From positions 17,704,580 through 17,768,579 of the forward strand of contig NC_049991.1 in NCBI RefSeq assembly GCF_000003815.2: a DNA stretch of 64,000 nucleotides. The letters are read 5' to 3'. A model generated the notes under the pieces. The model made no database searches. It was not told the origin of the DNA and worked only from the letters and a program-made list of their open reading frames with translations. This DNA is from Branchiostoma floridae. Lineage: Eukaryota; Chordata; Leptocardii; Amphioxiformes; Branchiostomatidae. Below are positions 32,204 through 45,415 of this stretch, one piece after another. Every line of letters starts with the position of its first letter. Position 1 is the first letter of the stretch. The translations under genes were made by a program, and so were the position numbers.

Positions 32204-35200
32204 GTAAGGATGGAGGAATTATAAAATAACACAAACTTCTCTAAAATCATTTGCAGAACCTGTAGTCGTGTAGAGAATGCGCTGAAAAACTCATAACAAA
32301 AAAGATCAACATTATAAATTATTTGATTCTAAAGAAATATCTTGCAAGGTTTGTCTTTAACTATGACTAGTATAAGCAAGGGGGATTAGGAATATAGTAG
32401 ATTATGTTGCTAGAGGTTTAAATAAAATGATACTTTTTTTCACAGTTTTAAAGAAATCATAAAGAAAACAAAACATAAAGAAAACAGTACAAAATAGAAA
32501 GCCTGAAAAAACGACTGAAAAGATGTCTGCTTGGAGAGTGTCATCTAGCCTCCTTCTTAGACTTCTACTTAAGTTCTAGCTGCACTGGCATTTCCTAGAA
32601 ATATTTAGGAGAGGGTTGATTTGCAATTTTCATGGTCTAACTCTAAGGTTATCTAACATCGATGAGCTCTGCTCTGTCATGCTGGGCATGGCTTTGTGGA
32701 AATCGTGTTGTCACCTCTGAACAGAAGATGAACTGAACTGAACTGATGCCGGAAGAAGGAATGTCTGTGCATCAGAGAATCTTAGCCTATGCTAAAAATC
32801 ACGAATAATAATAATAATCGGAATTACTGTACTGGGCCCCCTCCCAAAAAAAGGCAATGCCGCTGTAAATCTGCGAATGAGGCTACCAGTCCACTGTGTA
32901 AATGGTCGCGGTAATGCTGGAATTTGGACCCCAGACTTGGTAATGGTGGCGGGATGTTGTTAATGTGAGGACTGGAGTCACCAGACCATTTTAGAAGATT
33001 TACTGTCGTTGTTAAACGTGCATCAAGACCTCCCTAGCACCGCCGCGCTTCTTCCTTCAATTTATCAACAGGTTCCGTACACTTGAGGTGCTAGCAACTA
33101 GAGGTATAACTCGAAATTATGTAACATTTTAGGATGGAAAACCTAAAATACGCCATCTCTGGGGTATCATCAACTCCATAATTTCTGGATTCTTCCTAAA
33201 ATCCTGAATTTGTATTCTCGAACCTCTATTTCTACTGAAAAGTCTATAGAACATGTAATGAAATGAATGTACGAATGCCTAGTACAAGTATGATCATACA
33301 TATATATGAGGGATATTGAAAACCAAAATCCTGATACATTGTGTGTGACAGTGTGCGTTGATATTGGTGAGCACAGCCTTGAATGCGATAGCATCGGCAG
33401 ACACGGTCGGACATGAGATATGGATTTTCCACCAATTTATTGCATTCTGTGTCCATTATGTGGACATTAACTGCAGCACTAAGTGCTTTGAGTGGTCTAT
33501 GTAGGAAATAGTGTTGGGGGCACTGTAAAAGATATCGAGGTCTCTTCCTTACAAAATTATTTTGTTTATTTGGATGCAAGTTAGTACCAGTTACTGTCAT
33601 TTTTTTAAAAGTCAAAGAATGGTATACAAACAAGGAAAGTGTTGGTTCACACTATTACTATTAGAAAAGCTTGAATTATAGAATTTTAGCAATAATAATC
33701 ACAGCATGTTTTATTTTCCTTTGTCACCTGTTCTGCAAAGATGATTTGTTAATATGCAGATTACATTTTTTTGTTTAAAAGCATCATTTCATTTTAAAGG
33801 CAACAGGGTGATTTAAGTTCAGAGGCACAACCAAAAGCTTTTTGTCTAGAATTGAGTTTGAACTTCTGCGACTGTATAAGGCATGTCATTGCTATGAAAG
33901 ACTTCCATTGATTGTGAATGGCAATGCAGCGTGCCTGTAAGTCTGTCCATTTTTGTAGAAAGATACCCGTTAATTCCAATGTCTGGCATTGATCTGCCCA
34001 CAAAATCTACTTCATTTATCAGATTTTCCTCTGTATCATCAGATAGAAATACAAACTTAGTGCATATTATAATCTGATTTTCCATTGATGGTAAGACATG
34101 TATTATATATACCTCCTTCATTCAGAAATTGCAAAACAGCACAGTTCCTGCCTTCTGGGTATGCAGCATCATATCATATCTGTGGGTATGATCTGTTTCT
34201 CATGCCGCGGTTTGAATTTATGGAGCAGCCATAGGGCACTCCTACAGCAATGCAGACTCCCAATTTCTGGGAGTAAATGCAGTATATTTTCTTGGCTTGA
34301 ATTGAAAAAGCCCAGTAGACAATAGATGTACCGGGGTATTTTTTACTTAGTAATGTTTGAAAGGTTCCTAGAATACAAGAAAACACTGGTGTTTTTTTTA
34401 ACTCTGCTGCTTGGACCCACTGTCAATTATTGACCACATTTGAGGTCAGTTCTTAGTAGGGGACTGAACGGTAATTTGTCATGCCATGGGGTCATATTAG
34501 GAAGGACAATGATGCCAGGGCAAAGGGGAAAACCACAATCATCATGAATTCTGTTTTTAATGGTAATCCAGCCATGTCAGTACAAAGCTTCTAGAGCATG
34601 AATATTTCAATGTCTTGTTGATTTTTCTTTCATGTACATTTTTATGGGGATATACAGAAGACTTAGACAGGCTGTATTTTAATGCAGGCCATGTATCAAC
34701 ATCGGCCATACTAATAGAAGTGTTGATATGCATCGTGATATGTATGCTAGCTCGGCTTCCATCCCCTTGGGGGAACTGTTGCTTGAGATGCCCATCTCTG
34801 ATCTAGTAGAGGGAAGGGAGTGATGTGGAATAAATAATAAATGAGGCATTGGCTGAAGGGTGTGAATAATAGAGACACATATGTATGTGATGGTATATCT
34901 TCATTTATTTTCTTTGTTGGGGACAACCTATTGTTTTTGCTTGTGTGTTCTTTTTTTCCTCTTCTTTTTAATAGGAGCCGATCAAAGCTTAGAACAGCAT
35001 TAGGCTATGAGCTACATATATTGTAAATATCAAGGAGCTTTAAAAAAAAAAAATTCACCATTACATGAATATGGACAGTCTTTTTTTATTCATACACAAT
35101 ACTATAGTATAAGGCAAGTCTGATGGTGTAGTAAATGTGTGTGAGTACCTTGACAAAAGGCTAAAAGGAGAAACATTGTGCATTTTCGTGAAAATACTGC

Positions 35201-37197
35201 CTTTCTAGTTGTTTATATGTTTTATGATTTTCTAGGCTTGCCACCCTTAAGAGTATACATACTTATATCTCCAACACAGTTAACAACTAGATATATGTCT
35301 GTGTGTAATTAAGTCCCAGCCCTGCGACACGAGGGTGTTGCCAGCCCATTAACTGTAAGCCTCTTCATATCCATCAGCAAATTTTTGACCTCATAAAGCT
35401 TTAGTAAAAGAACATCAACACTCCATTTGGGTACTTCCAGGCAACGTTACAACTTTTACAATGTGATTTTCACATGCAAATAAATGCAAAGTTTTCCCAC
35501 CGGTATACTGTTAGGATACTAGGGATGCCAGATGGGGATGCCACTTTTCCTTAACTAGCTGTAGAGTTTCCTATCTCAGGGCTCGAAATACCACCTGCAT
35601 ATGCAGGTTAGTGCAGGTAAAATTGGACCTGTGCAGGTATTTCTGGTGTCTACCTGCACTTAACCTGCACTGGTCCATGTACTGGGTTTTATACATAAAT
35701 GTCATAATATGATGTAGGTGTATATGGATTGTTATTATAATATTAGCTGCACTGACTGTTACCACCTATAAAGTATAAAAGAAAAAATAGCAATGGTTCC
35801 CGAACAATTTTGATATGATCCATACTAGTACTTTCTACATTCAGAGTGGTGCAGGTAAAATTTGTCTGGTGCAGGTAATTTTCATTGTGCCAGTGCAGGT
35901 ATGCAGAAAAAAGTATTTCGAGCCCTGCTATCTATTACCAAGCAACTTTACGAAAATCTCAGAGCAGTACTCTTTGTACTGTAGACAGTGTAGTCCTTTT
36001 TATTTTGTATCTCTTATGATTTCCTAACGACTAAGGTACAATTAATGGCTCCAACATGCAATTATAGGTACATTGGTGTGTTTACTTTTGAGAAAAGATG
36101 AGGGATGCCAATAGACGAAAGCTCACACTGGGATATTTAATAGCTGAACACATGAACATCAAAAAGCGCAGTGTATTCCCATATGCCTCTTTTTGAACTG
36201 GAAGATATGCAGCCGTCTCCATATGCATAGATTGTTATCTGCATGTTTCCTAGATGTAAGTGTATTCACTAGAGTAGAGCTTATGTATCAAAGCGAAAGG
36301 CTCTCCCTCGAGATGTCATTTGTAAGTGCTAAATATATCAACGATTTATCTTCCTACATAGATACCCATCTCTTTATGCAAAGGTATTGTACTCGTATGT
36401 GAATGTGTGTTCAAGAATGGCAGTCAAGCTTGTAGTTGAATGTAGCTTCTGAGCTTTAAGATACGTTACAGACTTGACTTGAGGTCCAAAATACTTGTAA
36501 TACTCATAAATGTTTTTTTTTATTGGCTATAATAAGGTTTATGAAAATCTCAATGAACCTGTTATCGTAAGGGTACATCTGTCAGTTCAAAGGCAGGTGG
36601 GAGGTTTTTGGCCCATAGAGAGTGTCAAGATTTATGTCAGGATTTGTACATTAATGTTTTTAAAGTTCGGAGCTGCCAGTATATATATATATATATGTAT
36701 ATATTACTAGAATATATTTAGTAACACTAGCTCACCTTTATCTGTGGGGTAACCTGTATCCTTTGTTTTTTTCAAAACGGTATTTAGACACATTGAGTGA
36801 CAGTTGGTAGTTTTAAACTGCAATATGCTGAAAATATTGCAATTTGAAACCCGAATGTTTATCTACGTGATATCCTCAATTCTGTTTTTAAAAGCAAAGT
36901 ACGGACATAGGTTATCCCACGGAGAAGAATGAAACTTGAGTGAACCTAACCTAGGCCTTGACATTTTGTGTTCTATGTGTACAAATGTGCCTGTGTAGGT
37001 TGCAGTGACACAGTACCTTATGTAACTGTTTGTAGTTGCTACCCATGATATTGCTTGTGTGGCGGAAGGTAAACAGTTGTAGTACGTGACAAGGGGGAGG
37101 TGTCTGGACTTAATGTGTGTGTGGAGGGGAGGGTTCGCAACCTTGAAATGGACAATCATAAATAATTGCCTATGCTTGGAGTTTGCACTTGATTTGA
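32204..37197. other. intron/intergenic DNA, one hAT element, no exon recognised
   Basis: AT-rich with short simple repeats. A LINE-like 3' tail with repeated TGAAC units (TGAACTGAACTGAACTGATG) ends near 32748, and a similar tail lies at 17405. A TA run lies near 36680-36700. No domain-bearing ORF is seen on either strand. Confidence 0.45.
35577..35927. mobile_element. 351-bp non-autonomous hAT element
   Basis: The left end CAGGGCTCGAAATAC and the inverse of the right end are the same 15-mer, a classic hAT-type terminus. CTATCT lies directly outside both ends (35571-35576 and 35928-35933). The interior carries many GTGCAGGTA units in both orientations. Confidence 0.8.
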
Positions 37198-37297
37198 NNN
37201 NNNNNNNNNNNNNNNNNNNNNNNNNNNNNNNNNNNNNNNNNNNNNNNNNNNNNNNNNNNNNNNNNNNNNNNNNNNNNNNNNNNNNNNNNNNNNNNNN
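37198..37297. other. assembly gap (100 N)
   Basis: The length of exactly 100 N suggests a gap of unknown size. It borders the satellite array. Confidence 0.98.
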
Positions 37298-38510
37298 AGT
37301 TCTCCTGAGGTAAATATGTACCACGCCCGTCCAGTAGTGTTGCGTTTGCCGTAGCCCGTCTCGATAGCTGTTTTACCACATAACCACACCTCACCACATC
37401 GGACCACTAGCTACCACGCCCCGTACAGGAGTGTTGCGTTTGCCGTAGCCCGTCTCAGTACTGTTTTACAGCAGAACCACACCTTACCACCGCGGACCAC
37501 TAGCTACCACGCCCCGCACAGGAGTGTTGCGTTTGCCGTGGCCCACCTCAGTCCTGTTTTACAGCAGAACCACACCTTACCACCGCGGACCACTAGCCCC
37601 CACGCCCCGCACAGGAGTGTTGCGTTTGCCGTAGCCCGTCTCGGTCTTGTTTTACGAACAACCACACCTTACACAGCGGACACTAGCTACCAGCCCCGTA
37701 GAGGAGTGTTGCGTTTGCCGTAGCCCGTCTCAATCCTGTCTTACCGTATAACCACACCTTACCACAGCGGACCACTAGCTACCACGCCCGTCCAGGAGTG
37801 TTGCATTTGGCGTAGCCCGTCTCGATCCTGTTTTACCACATAACCACACCTTACCACATCGGACCACTAGCTACCGCGCCCCGTACAGGAGTGTTGCGTT
37901 TGCCGTAGCCCGTCTCAGTACTGTTTTACAGCAGAACCACACCTTACCACCGCGGACCACTAGCCCCCACGCCCCGTAAGAAGTGTTGCGTTTGCCGTAG
38001 CCCGTCTCAGTACTGTTTTACCGAACAACCACACTTTACCACCGCGGACCACTAGCCCCCACGCCCCGCACAGGAGTGTTGCGTTTGCCGTAGCCCGTCT
38101 CGGTCTTGTTTTACCGAACAACCACACCTTACCACAGCGGACCACTAGCTACCACGCCCCGTACAGGAGTGTTGCGTTTGCCGTAGCCCGTCTCAGTACT
38201 GTTTTACAGCAGAACCACACCTTACCACCGCGGACCACTAGCCCCCACGCCCCGCACAGGAGTGTTGCGTTTGCCGTAGCCCGTCTCGGTCTTGTTTTAC
38301 CGAACAACCACACCTTACCACAGCGGACCACTAGCTACCATGCCCCGTAGAGGAGTGTTGCATTTGCCGTAGCCCGTCTCGGTCTTGTTTTACCGAACAA
38401 CCACGCCTTACCACAGAGGACCACTAGTTATCACGCCCCGTAGAGGAGTGATGCGTTTGCCCTAGCTCGTCTCAATCCTGTTTCACGGCAGAATCACACC
38501 TTACTACGTC
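37298..38510. repeat. 93-94-bp tandem satellite, about 13 units
   Basis: The core GTGTTGCGTTTGCCGTAGCC recurs at 37337, 37431, 37524 and onward to about 38448. It alternates with a variable half (TTTTACAGCAGAACCACACC versus TTTTACCGAACAACCACACC), indicating two unit types. Its left edge is the gap, so the true array is probably longer. Confidence 0.93.
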
Positions 38511-38666
38511 ATGCAGGCGTGGGTCACTTGATACGCCGCGCGCCTGTCCGCGTCTCCCGGCGATTTCATGACTGCCTTACAAGTTTTAACGCGCTATTTG
38601 CCATCAATTTCGTGATGTTACGGCTATGACGAGGATAGCGCGTTCGGGCATAGGGCCCGAAGTTTT

Positions 38667-38732
38667 CCCGCAGCCCTGGCTGCATTTGCCCGCACCCCTG
38701 GCTGCATTTGCCCGCACCCCTGGCTGCATTTG
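38667..38732. repeat. three 22-bp tandem units
   Basis: CCCGCACCCCTGGCTGCATTTG repeats three times (the first with one substitution), GC-rich, just before the duplicated block. Confidence 0.9.
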
Positions 38733-39263
38733 CCGGCGATTTCGTGATGGCTTACATGAACGCTTCGCCAGATTGTTGGACAGCCATATTTAGCTTATTT
38801 TTAATCACAACCTCCAAGATGATAGCATCTTTCTCGCACCTCTATGTTATAGATACTATTAGTAAGTGCTATTTATGATGCTTCTTTCGATGAAATTCAT
38901 CTTGGATTTCCATCGTTCCTCGATGACAAGACGTAAATGACATCAGTGACTGTGATCAAACATATAGAAAAGGAAGGTCTATAACAAGAAACATATGTAC
39001 GACCTTGCTATGGCATAGTTTCGTTTGTTACACATTGATAGTATTGATGATCCGTGAAGATTGGATATAAGATCTATTGTAATCTTTTATCGAAGTTTGC
39101 CACACAGCAGACGAATGTAGTGAGAGAACAGGTGTAATCACCTTTACTGACCTCGCCCCCTTTGTTTATTTGTTTATCAAGCGATCACCACAAAGCAGGT
39201 TTCTTCTTTTTTAAGCTAACAACTTAAACACGCTGAAGATTCTGAAGACTATATACCGACTTA

Positions 39264-39391
39264 AAGGTTTGCACCATCGCATACGGGGTATGCTCCTACA
39301 CTTTTTCGAAAGGTGTGGTGGGTTTTTAACGTGCGTGGGGTGTGTCTCTCCTCAAACAAGGGGCCTCCATTCAAAGTCCTATCCGAGGGAT
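39264..39391 (-). repeat. SINE body fragment, inverted (in copy 1)
   Basis: On the - strand it reads CGGATAGGACTTTGAATGGAGGCCCC and continues with GGAGAGACACACCCCACGCA. This is the body of the tRNA-SINE family seen at 1041. The same fragment is at 57710-57836 in copy 2, so it predates the duplication. Confidence 0.65.
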
Positions 39392-42300
39392 AAAATAGGT
39401 TCTAGATCTGTGAGGATGTAGCATTACAGTTTGATACATGGCGTCTATTAATGATATGAATCTTATGTTATTCCAATCGCAAAATTAGAAACGGAATTAT
39501 AAAGTAGACAATGTTGTTCCAATGATTCATTTCTAGCTTCGACTTATTGTTGCTGCAAGGGAATGATGCTGTAACTGTCTCTATACTCTAAGCTGATTAT
39601 CTGTTATATCATATGTTGGTTACACGCCCTTTCATTACTATAGTCAGGGGAGGTGTTTTATAAAATGGCGATGTAAAAAAAAATAGCAGGCTTATAGGAA
39701 TGGAAGAAACTTTAAAGGAACAAGCGTAGGTGAGTCTAGATGTCTTATACATCGACTCACAAGCCAGAGTGATAAAGAAATATTGAATAAAACTAGTCAG
39801 CCAATTCTGTTTGCAATAGATGTTGATGTAATCTTACATTTGACGTACATTTCTATGGAATTGTTTATCAACAAAACATCAGAAGGATAATGTTGCTTCA
39901 ATGACTCGATGAGAGTGTAGCATTGGTCCATAGTTGGTGTAGGGAAGAAAAATGATACATGTATACAGTGACTGTTTCGTTTCACTCTGAAATGATTGGC
40001 TAGCTCATATGTTGGTAAACAATTGATTTACTTACAAGACGATGATGTCGAGGAAAAGCCTACAGAGATTGTAGAAACCGAGATGTTTAAAGAAACAAGC
40101 GTAGGCGAGCATGCATATTTAGTGCATCCGGCAAAAACGTTTAAAACGTGAAGTGGACAACTTTGCTCCGATGACTTGCTTTATTGTTGCAGTGTGATAA
40201 GAAATAATATTGTGTATGTAGCTTATATTCTCACTTTCAACTTAAGCTGACATTTGCCACTCCCTTACATGGCTCTAGTCAGGAAAGGTGTACATGGATC
40301 TGAGATGGTGATGTAGAAAAAGATCAGAGCAGAAAATTCTATCAATATGCATAAACAAGCGTGGGTGGCGAATACATGTTTACTACATCAGCTTAGAAGC
40401 AGGAATGATGAAGAAGACTTCATTTAAACCTGCAGCCATATAATACTCGTTTACAAGAGATGATAATGAAATAGTACTAAATACATTTCAATATATGCAT
40501 GCTTGTTGCATGCTTGTTTACAAACAATACGTTGCTATAATGATTTGATGTGTAGTTTCCTTTCTACTATTGCAGTATGGAAAGAAATGATATAGATTTT
40601 TGCTCTCAACTAATTGATTCTGTTAAGATGCATTTTTTGTTACACTTCTTTTCTATTCAGCATGTTTGGCTTATGATTTGTATGTAATTCATACGTGTTA
40701 AGAGTAATTCAGAGAGCACTGTCGTCCCAATTATTTGATGTGAATTTGTCTTATTTTGGCTAGGTGGTAAAAAGGAATGAAGCAGCATCTTTCCTCAAAA
40801 CCCATTGAATCTGTAGCACTCCAAGTGTTACATCCCCTTATAGTGCTTATTATAAGTAAGGGGCGGTGTCTGAAGCACTTGGTGAAGACATGTTGATGTG
40901 AAAGATGTAGCAAGTTTACTAAGAGGGATGCATTTAAAGAAACATGGGTGCATGCGAATACATGTCTAATTCATAGGCTCACAAGCAAGAATAATGGAGA
41001 ACTTTTACCAAACATGCAGTCGAATTAAAATTGTCTATACGAGATGAAGATAGAACTATTTCTGGATTTTGATCAACGTTAATGCTATTTGGAATTGCTT
41101 ATTAAGAGAAAGATGTTGCTCCGACAATTTGATGTGTAGATTTGCTTTATTGTTGCTATGTGGAAATAAAGGATGATAAGCAACTGCCATTTCATTGTCA
41201 TCTTATTGGCTGTGTTATGTGATGGCAACTTCAGGCTCTCAACTTGAGAGTTCATAGCAGATTTTACTAATGTGGAGATAAAGCTTGTTCTATACAACCG
41301 TAGTGATGCTAAATTTAGCCATCGTGCCTTAGACTAGAGTTAAAGGGTGTTAAATACGGTTGCACTGTATGTAGTGGTTGGGCAATGTGAGTAGTGGCTA
41401 ATGATACTATAGCGTAATGAGATGCAAATATATGCACAGATTTTAGTTAATGAAAGTAATTACTAGTTTTGATTGTATGCATAACTAAGAATTAAGACTT
41501 AATTTTATGCACAACTAAGAACCAATTTATGCATACCTGAGGTCGACGACCTCTGGCCGAGCCCCATGACATATGGCCAATACTATGGTAGAGGTAGAAA
41601 TGATTTTTATGGTCTTGATGTCTACTTTTTACCCCGTGGACTCAACATCTGCTATGATCCATTTACCTAATGGTGTCAACACCTGGCCCATGAGAAACGC
41701 GTGTCTAAACGATTTTATTATCCTATGGTCTACACTTACCACATACCATCAACACATGGCACTGTGTGTGTGTGTGTGTGTACCTGTATGTGTGCGTGCA
41801 TGTCTAATGCCCTAAGGTCACTTATTTTCTCATAAACCTCAGCATCCATTTAAGTCTTCATTTTCTGCACCATTGCACTCGTAAATTACAGAGGGGTTGC
41901 TATTCGGAAACCCCAGTACTGTTCAAAATTGTTGTTGTTGACTACAAGCGGGAATGTATCACGGGTTAAAACAGTCCTTTGGATATTCTGTAGCCCCCAT
42001 CAAGAAAAAGGAACACCTACTCATGAATATTTACATTATAAATGCACTACCGGACTTAAGCGGAATAGGATAGTTTTTTCCACTGTGACACAGACTGATT
42101 TTACGAAAAAAAAATGCTGCCATTTTATTTGACAACTTATCAAGTATATTACAAATACCCGGTCTCCCTGCCGAAATTCTCATTCTGCCGAGCTTCGAGA
42201 CACTGAAAGCTGCGCCCGTTCCATGCTGCCGACACACATTCTGTGCGCACCACGTGTCCTGGCAGTGGGCACCTTTGTAAATGCATGAAGTAAAGGTATA

Positions 42301-42394
42301 GTCTCCTTTTTAAATTCCTTTTGTAGAGAGTTCAAAGTTATGTTTCTGCTGTTACTTGGCCTGTCTGTGCCTGTGTGTAAATAATATGTCTGGG

Positions 42395-43043
42395 NNNNNN
42401 NNNNNNNNNNNNNNNNNNNNNNNNNNNNNNNNNNNNNNNNNNNNNNNNNNNNNNNNNNNNNNNNNNNNNNNNNNNNNNNNNNNNNNNNNNNNNNNNNNNN
42501 NNNNNNNNNNNNNNNNNNNNNNNNNNNNNNNNNNNNNNNNNNNNNNNNNNNNNNNNNNNNNNNNNNNNNNNNNNNNNNNNNNNNNNNNNNNNNNNNNNNN
42601 NNNNNNNNNNNNNNNNNNNNNNNNNNNNNNNNNNNNNNNNNNNNNNNNNNNNNNNNNNNNNNNNNNNNNNNNNNNNNNNNNNNNNNNNNNNNNNNNNNNN
42701 NNNNNNNNNNNNNNNNNNNNNNNNNNNNNNNNNNNNNNNNNNNNNNNNNNNNNNNNNNNNNNNNNNNNNNNNNNNNNNNNNNNNNNNNNNNNNNNNNNNN
42801 NNNNNNNNNNNNNNNNNNNNNNNNNNNNNNNNNNNNNNNNNNNNNNNNNNNNNNNNNNNNNNNNNNNNNNNNNNNNNNNNNNNNNNNNNNNNNNNNNNNN
42901 NNNNNNNNNNNNNNNNNNNNNNNNNNNNNNNNNNNNNNNNNNNNNNNNNNNNNNNNNNNNNNNNNNNNNNNNNNNNNNNNNNNNNNNNNNNNNNNNNNNN
43001 NNNNNNNNNNNNNNNNNNNNNNNNNNNNNNNNNNNNNNNNNNN
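42395..43043. other. assembly gap (649 N) inside duplication copy 1
   Basis: The flanking sequence matches copy 2 at 60773 and 61254, so the homologous filler there is 480 bp. Confidence 0.97.
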
Positions 43044-44149
43044 TGAAATACAGATACTAATTGGATATTTAGAACAAAAATAATCAGAAAAACTTCACAA
43101 AACACATGTCTAAGTATATTAAACATTGCCCATTTTTGGTGAACAGTGATAAGGGCCCTCATTAATTTCTATGTTATTTTATGTGTTTGCTGCTAGATAC
43201 ATTACTGTAGGTTGCCGTTTATGCATATAATGTTTTTCTTTTAATCTATCTATTCTGGAACACGAATAAAAGAGGGGTTAGGAAATGCAGAAAAATATAC
43301 AGAAATGGAAACCAAGTACCACATAGTTTATGTTCATGAAGTATGTACATCTGTTTGACGCCATTTTAGGTGTAACGCCATCACACTTTGAATCTCCTAA
43401 TTAGTCTAGAAGTTGTTTTTACCGCCACAAACCTTCTGTGTGGCTCTGATACAAGAAGACTCTGCTGATCACAAATTTATTCATAAGCTCTCTCTACTTT
43501 CCCTAGTATATCCAAATAAACTAGAATTAGGTATTTTGCTCTGCTGGTGACATACCGTTTACAAAAACACTCTACTCTACTAAACCCACATTTAAGATGC
43601 TTTTCTGCAAAATGAAAACCTGTTTCAGTGAAAACTTGCACCAAGAGCTTGTTTTAGATGAACAGTTATTTTTCATCATTGGTCGCTAGCATAACTTAAT
43701 GTTTGCATGATGAAGTCTGTGACGAGAGCCAGACGAGGCACTGCAAGTGCAAGCGACAGGTAGGACACATAGAATTGAGAAGATGGCTGATAAATAAACA
43801 GTCTCCAGTTACTAAAATGTGACAATTGTCTTAGTTGAATCAGCCATTGATTAGATCACACTGACTTATAGCATAACTCTGCGGATGACATCCTCTGGAG
43901 ACCCCAAATTTGCGTGAGGGTGTCAAAAAAATCCAGCAAGACATTATTTGTAGGCATAGCGAACCGCACCAGTTTCGCATTGGAACGCGAGGCCGCGCGG
44001 TGCAGAAATTTTCTTTCAAACGTATCCTACACGTAACCGCTGGAAAAATGTCGCCAAAATTGTGCTGGCAATAATCTATGGAATATTTGCTATCAATCTG
44101 TGGTATTTGTTTTCCAAAATGCGTAATAACAAGTGTGCTAAAAATCGGT

Positions 44150-44400
44150 AAAGTCGGAGATACGGTCGAAAAAACCCTACGTTCCGCCGCCGAAAACGCG
44201 GCACCGGCCCGCGCGCGGCGCGGTTGAAAATGCCTCTTTTCAACTAAAAACCGGCGGACTTCCTGTTCGACTATATAAACTTCTGGGAATTATATCATGT
44301 AAAAAGGGAAAGATCAAGGTTCACGACGGTGATTGTGCAATTTTCATAGCTTGCGGCACACTGAAATGGCGGGCCAGTGAAAAAATTTGTCAAAAGTAAG
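44150..44400 (+). promoter_or_regulatory. CpG-rich promoter-like module with a donor site (copy 1)
   Basis: An isolated GC-rich patch (CGGCACCGGCCCGCGCGCGG near 44199) sits in AT-rich DNA. About 130-170 bp later comes CTGAAATGGCGGGCCAG, then a consensus donor (AAAAGTAAGTGCG, near 44392). Copy 2 preserves all of this at about 62380-62615. It could be the 5' end of a gene or of a mobile element; no function can be assigned. Confidence 0.35.
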
Positions 44401-44903
44401 TGCGATATTTTACTATTTATATAAATGTTGACAACAATGCACAAACACAGTAATAAACCTGGGTGCCTTGTGATTGTTTATGTTTGGTTTTTGTTTTTAT
44501 TATACGCGAGTTTAGGGTGCCGGGTTTAGCGATACATTTGAGCGGATTTTTGGGACGTGCGGAAATGGCCCGCCGTAAGGCGGGTGGGAGGGGGGCGTTA
44601 CGAGCGCACGCCTGAACGCGCTGTTATTTCATCGTATTATGGGATATTCTCCTACTAATTAGTTCTAGGGGCGGTGTTTTATTATGTGAAAACTGTACCT
44701 TACTTTTAGAGTATATTAGACAGATTATTCTGGGCAATTCTACAACGCCAGTTTGCAAATAATTTGTCAAGTAATGTTAGTATCATATTTCATCCCTTTC
44801 AGTCGGGAGTGGCAGTGCAGTGGTTATAACTATAGGAAAATATCCCTTTGCATGTATACACACAGAAAGTGGATGCTAATTACTATGTTTTGGTGTTATT
44901 TAG

Positions 44904-45154
44904 TAAACGAAGAGGACAGCCGGAAGACATTCGCTGGGACATTGTTTACAGGCTGGATTAAAGTTTTAAACAAGAACTATCATGTGGCTACAGATGTTTT
45001 ACTGAGGGATGACTGCAGTGTTGAAGAATTTTATAAGCTTAGATTAAGAAATGAATCTGCTCTTCATTCTTGTCAAATCTGGAAACAGGAAGAATTACAA
45101 TATTATCATTCAGTGTACTTTATGACATATATCAGTTCCTGTCACTTGTCATAG
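44904..45154 (+). CDS. unrecognised exon-like ORF, ~83 aa (copy 1)
   Basis: A possible acceptor (TGTTATTTAG) precedes an open stretch beginning NEEDSRKTFAGTLFTGW and ending at TAG 45152-45154. The composition looks coding (charged, Trp/Cys-containing: RNESALHSCQIWKQEEL). The region is more conserved between the two copies than its surroundings, but copy 2 has an in-frame stop. I do not recognise the family. It could be a terminal exon or a remnant of a mobile-element gene. Confidence 0.3.
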
Positions 45155-45415
45155 ACTTAACACCGTGACATATGTTGTGTAATGTGATGCTTTTAGTCTA
45201 GCCAGTTAATTAGCATATCTTATTACTAATTAGTAGACATAGTTGAATATCACTGTTAATTAATTTGTATCTAATTGCTGCATGCTGTTTGAATTCTAGA
45301 AAAAAAATATTGTTTCTTGTAGCCACACATAAATGGTTTAATATTTTAAAGACATCTAATTAGCTTGTTTGTCAATTAAAATCAGGTAGTTTAATCAATG
45401 TATGTATATGCAGGT

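Larger units (their letters stand above)
38770..45415 (+). repeat. segmental duplication, copy 1 (at least 6.6 kb)
   Basis: From AGATTGTTGGACAGCC at 38770 to at least TATATGCAGGT at 45415, the sequence aligns collinearly with 57178-64000 in the same orientation. It is almost identical over the first 1.2 kb and more diverged with indels around 40000-41200. It contains a reversed SINE tail (39264-39391), a gap, a CpG-rich module (about 44150-44400) and a short ORF (44904-45154). The right-hand limit is unknown because copy 2 leaves the window. Confidence 0.93.

Noticed and set aside
37960-38331. 60-aa ORFs (MVRCGKVWLFGK...) on the - strand
   Set aside because: Generated by the 93-bp satellite; they do not extend beyond the repeat units.
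41540-41560. GAGGTCGACGACCTC palindrome as a regulatory site
   Set aside because: Present once per duplicated block copy; nothing links it to a gene.
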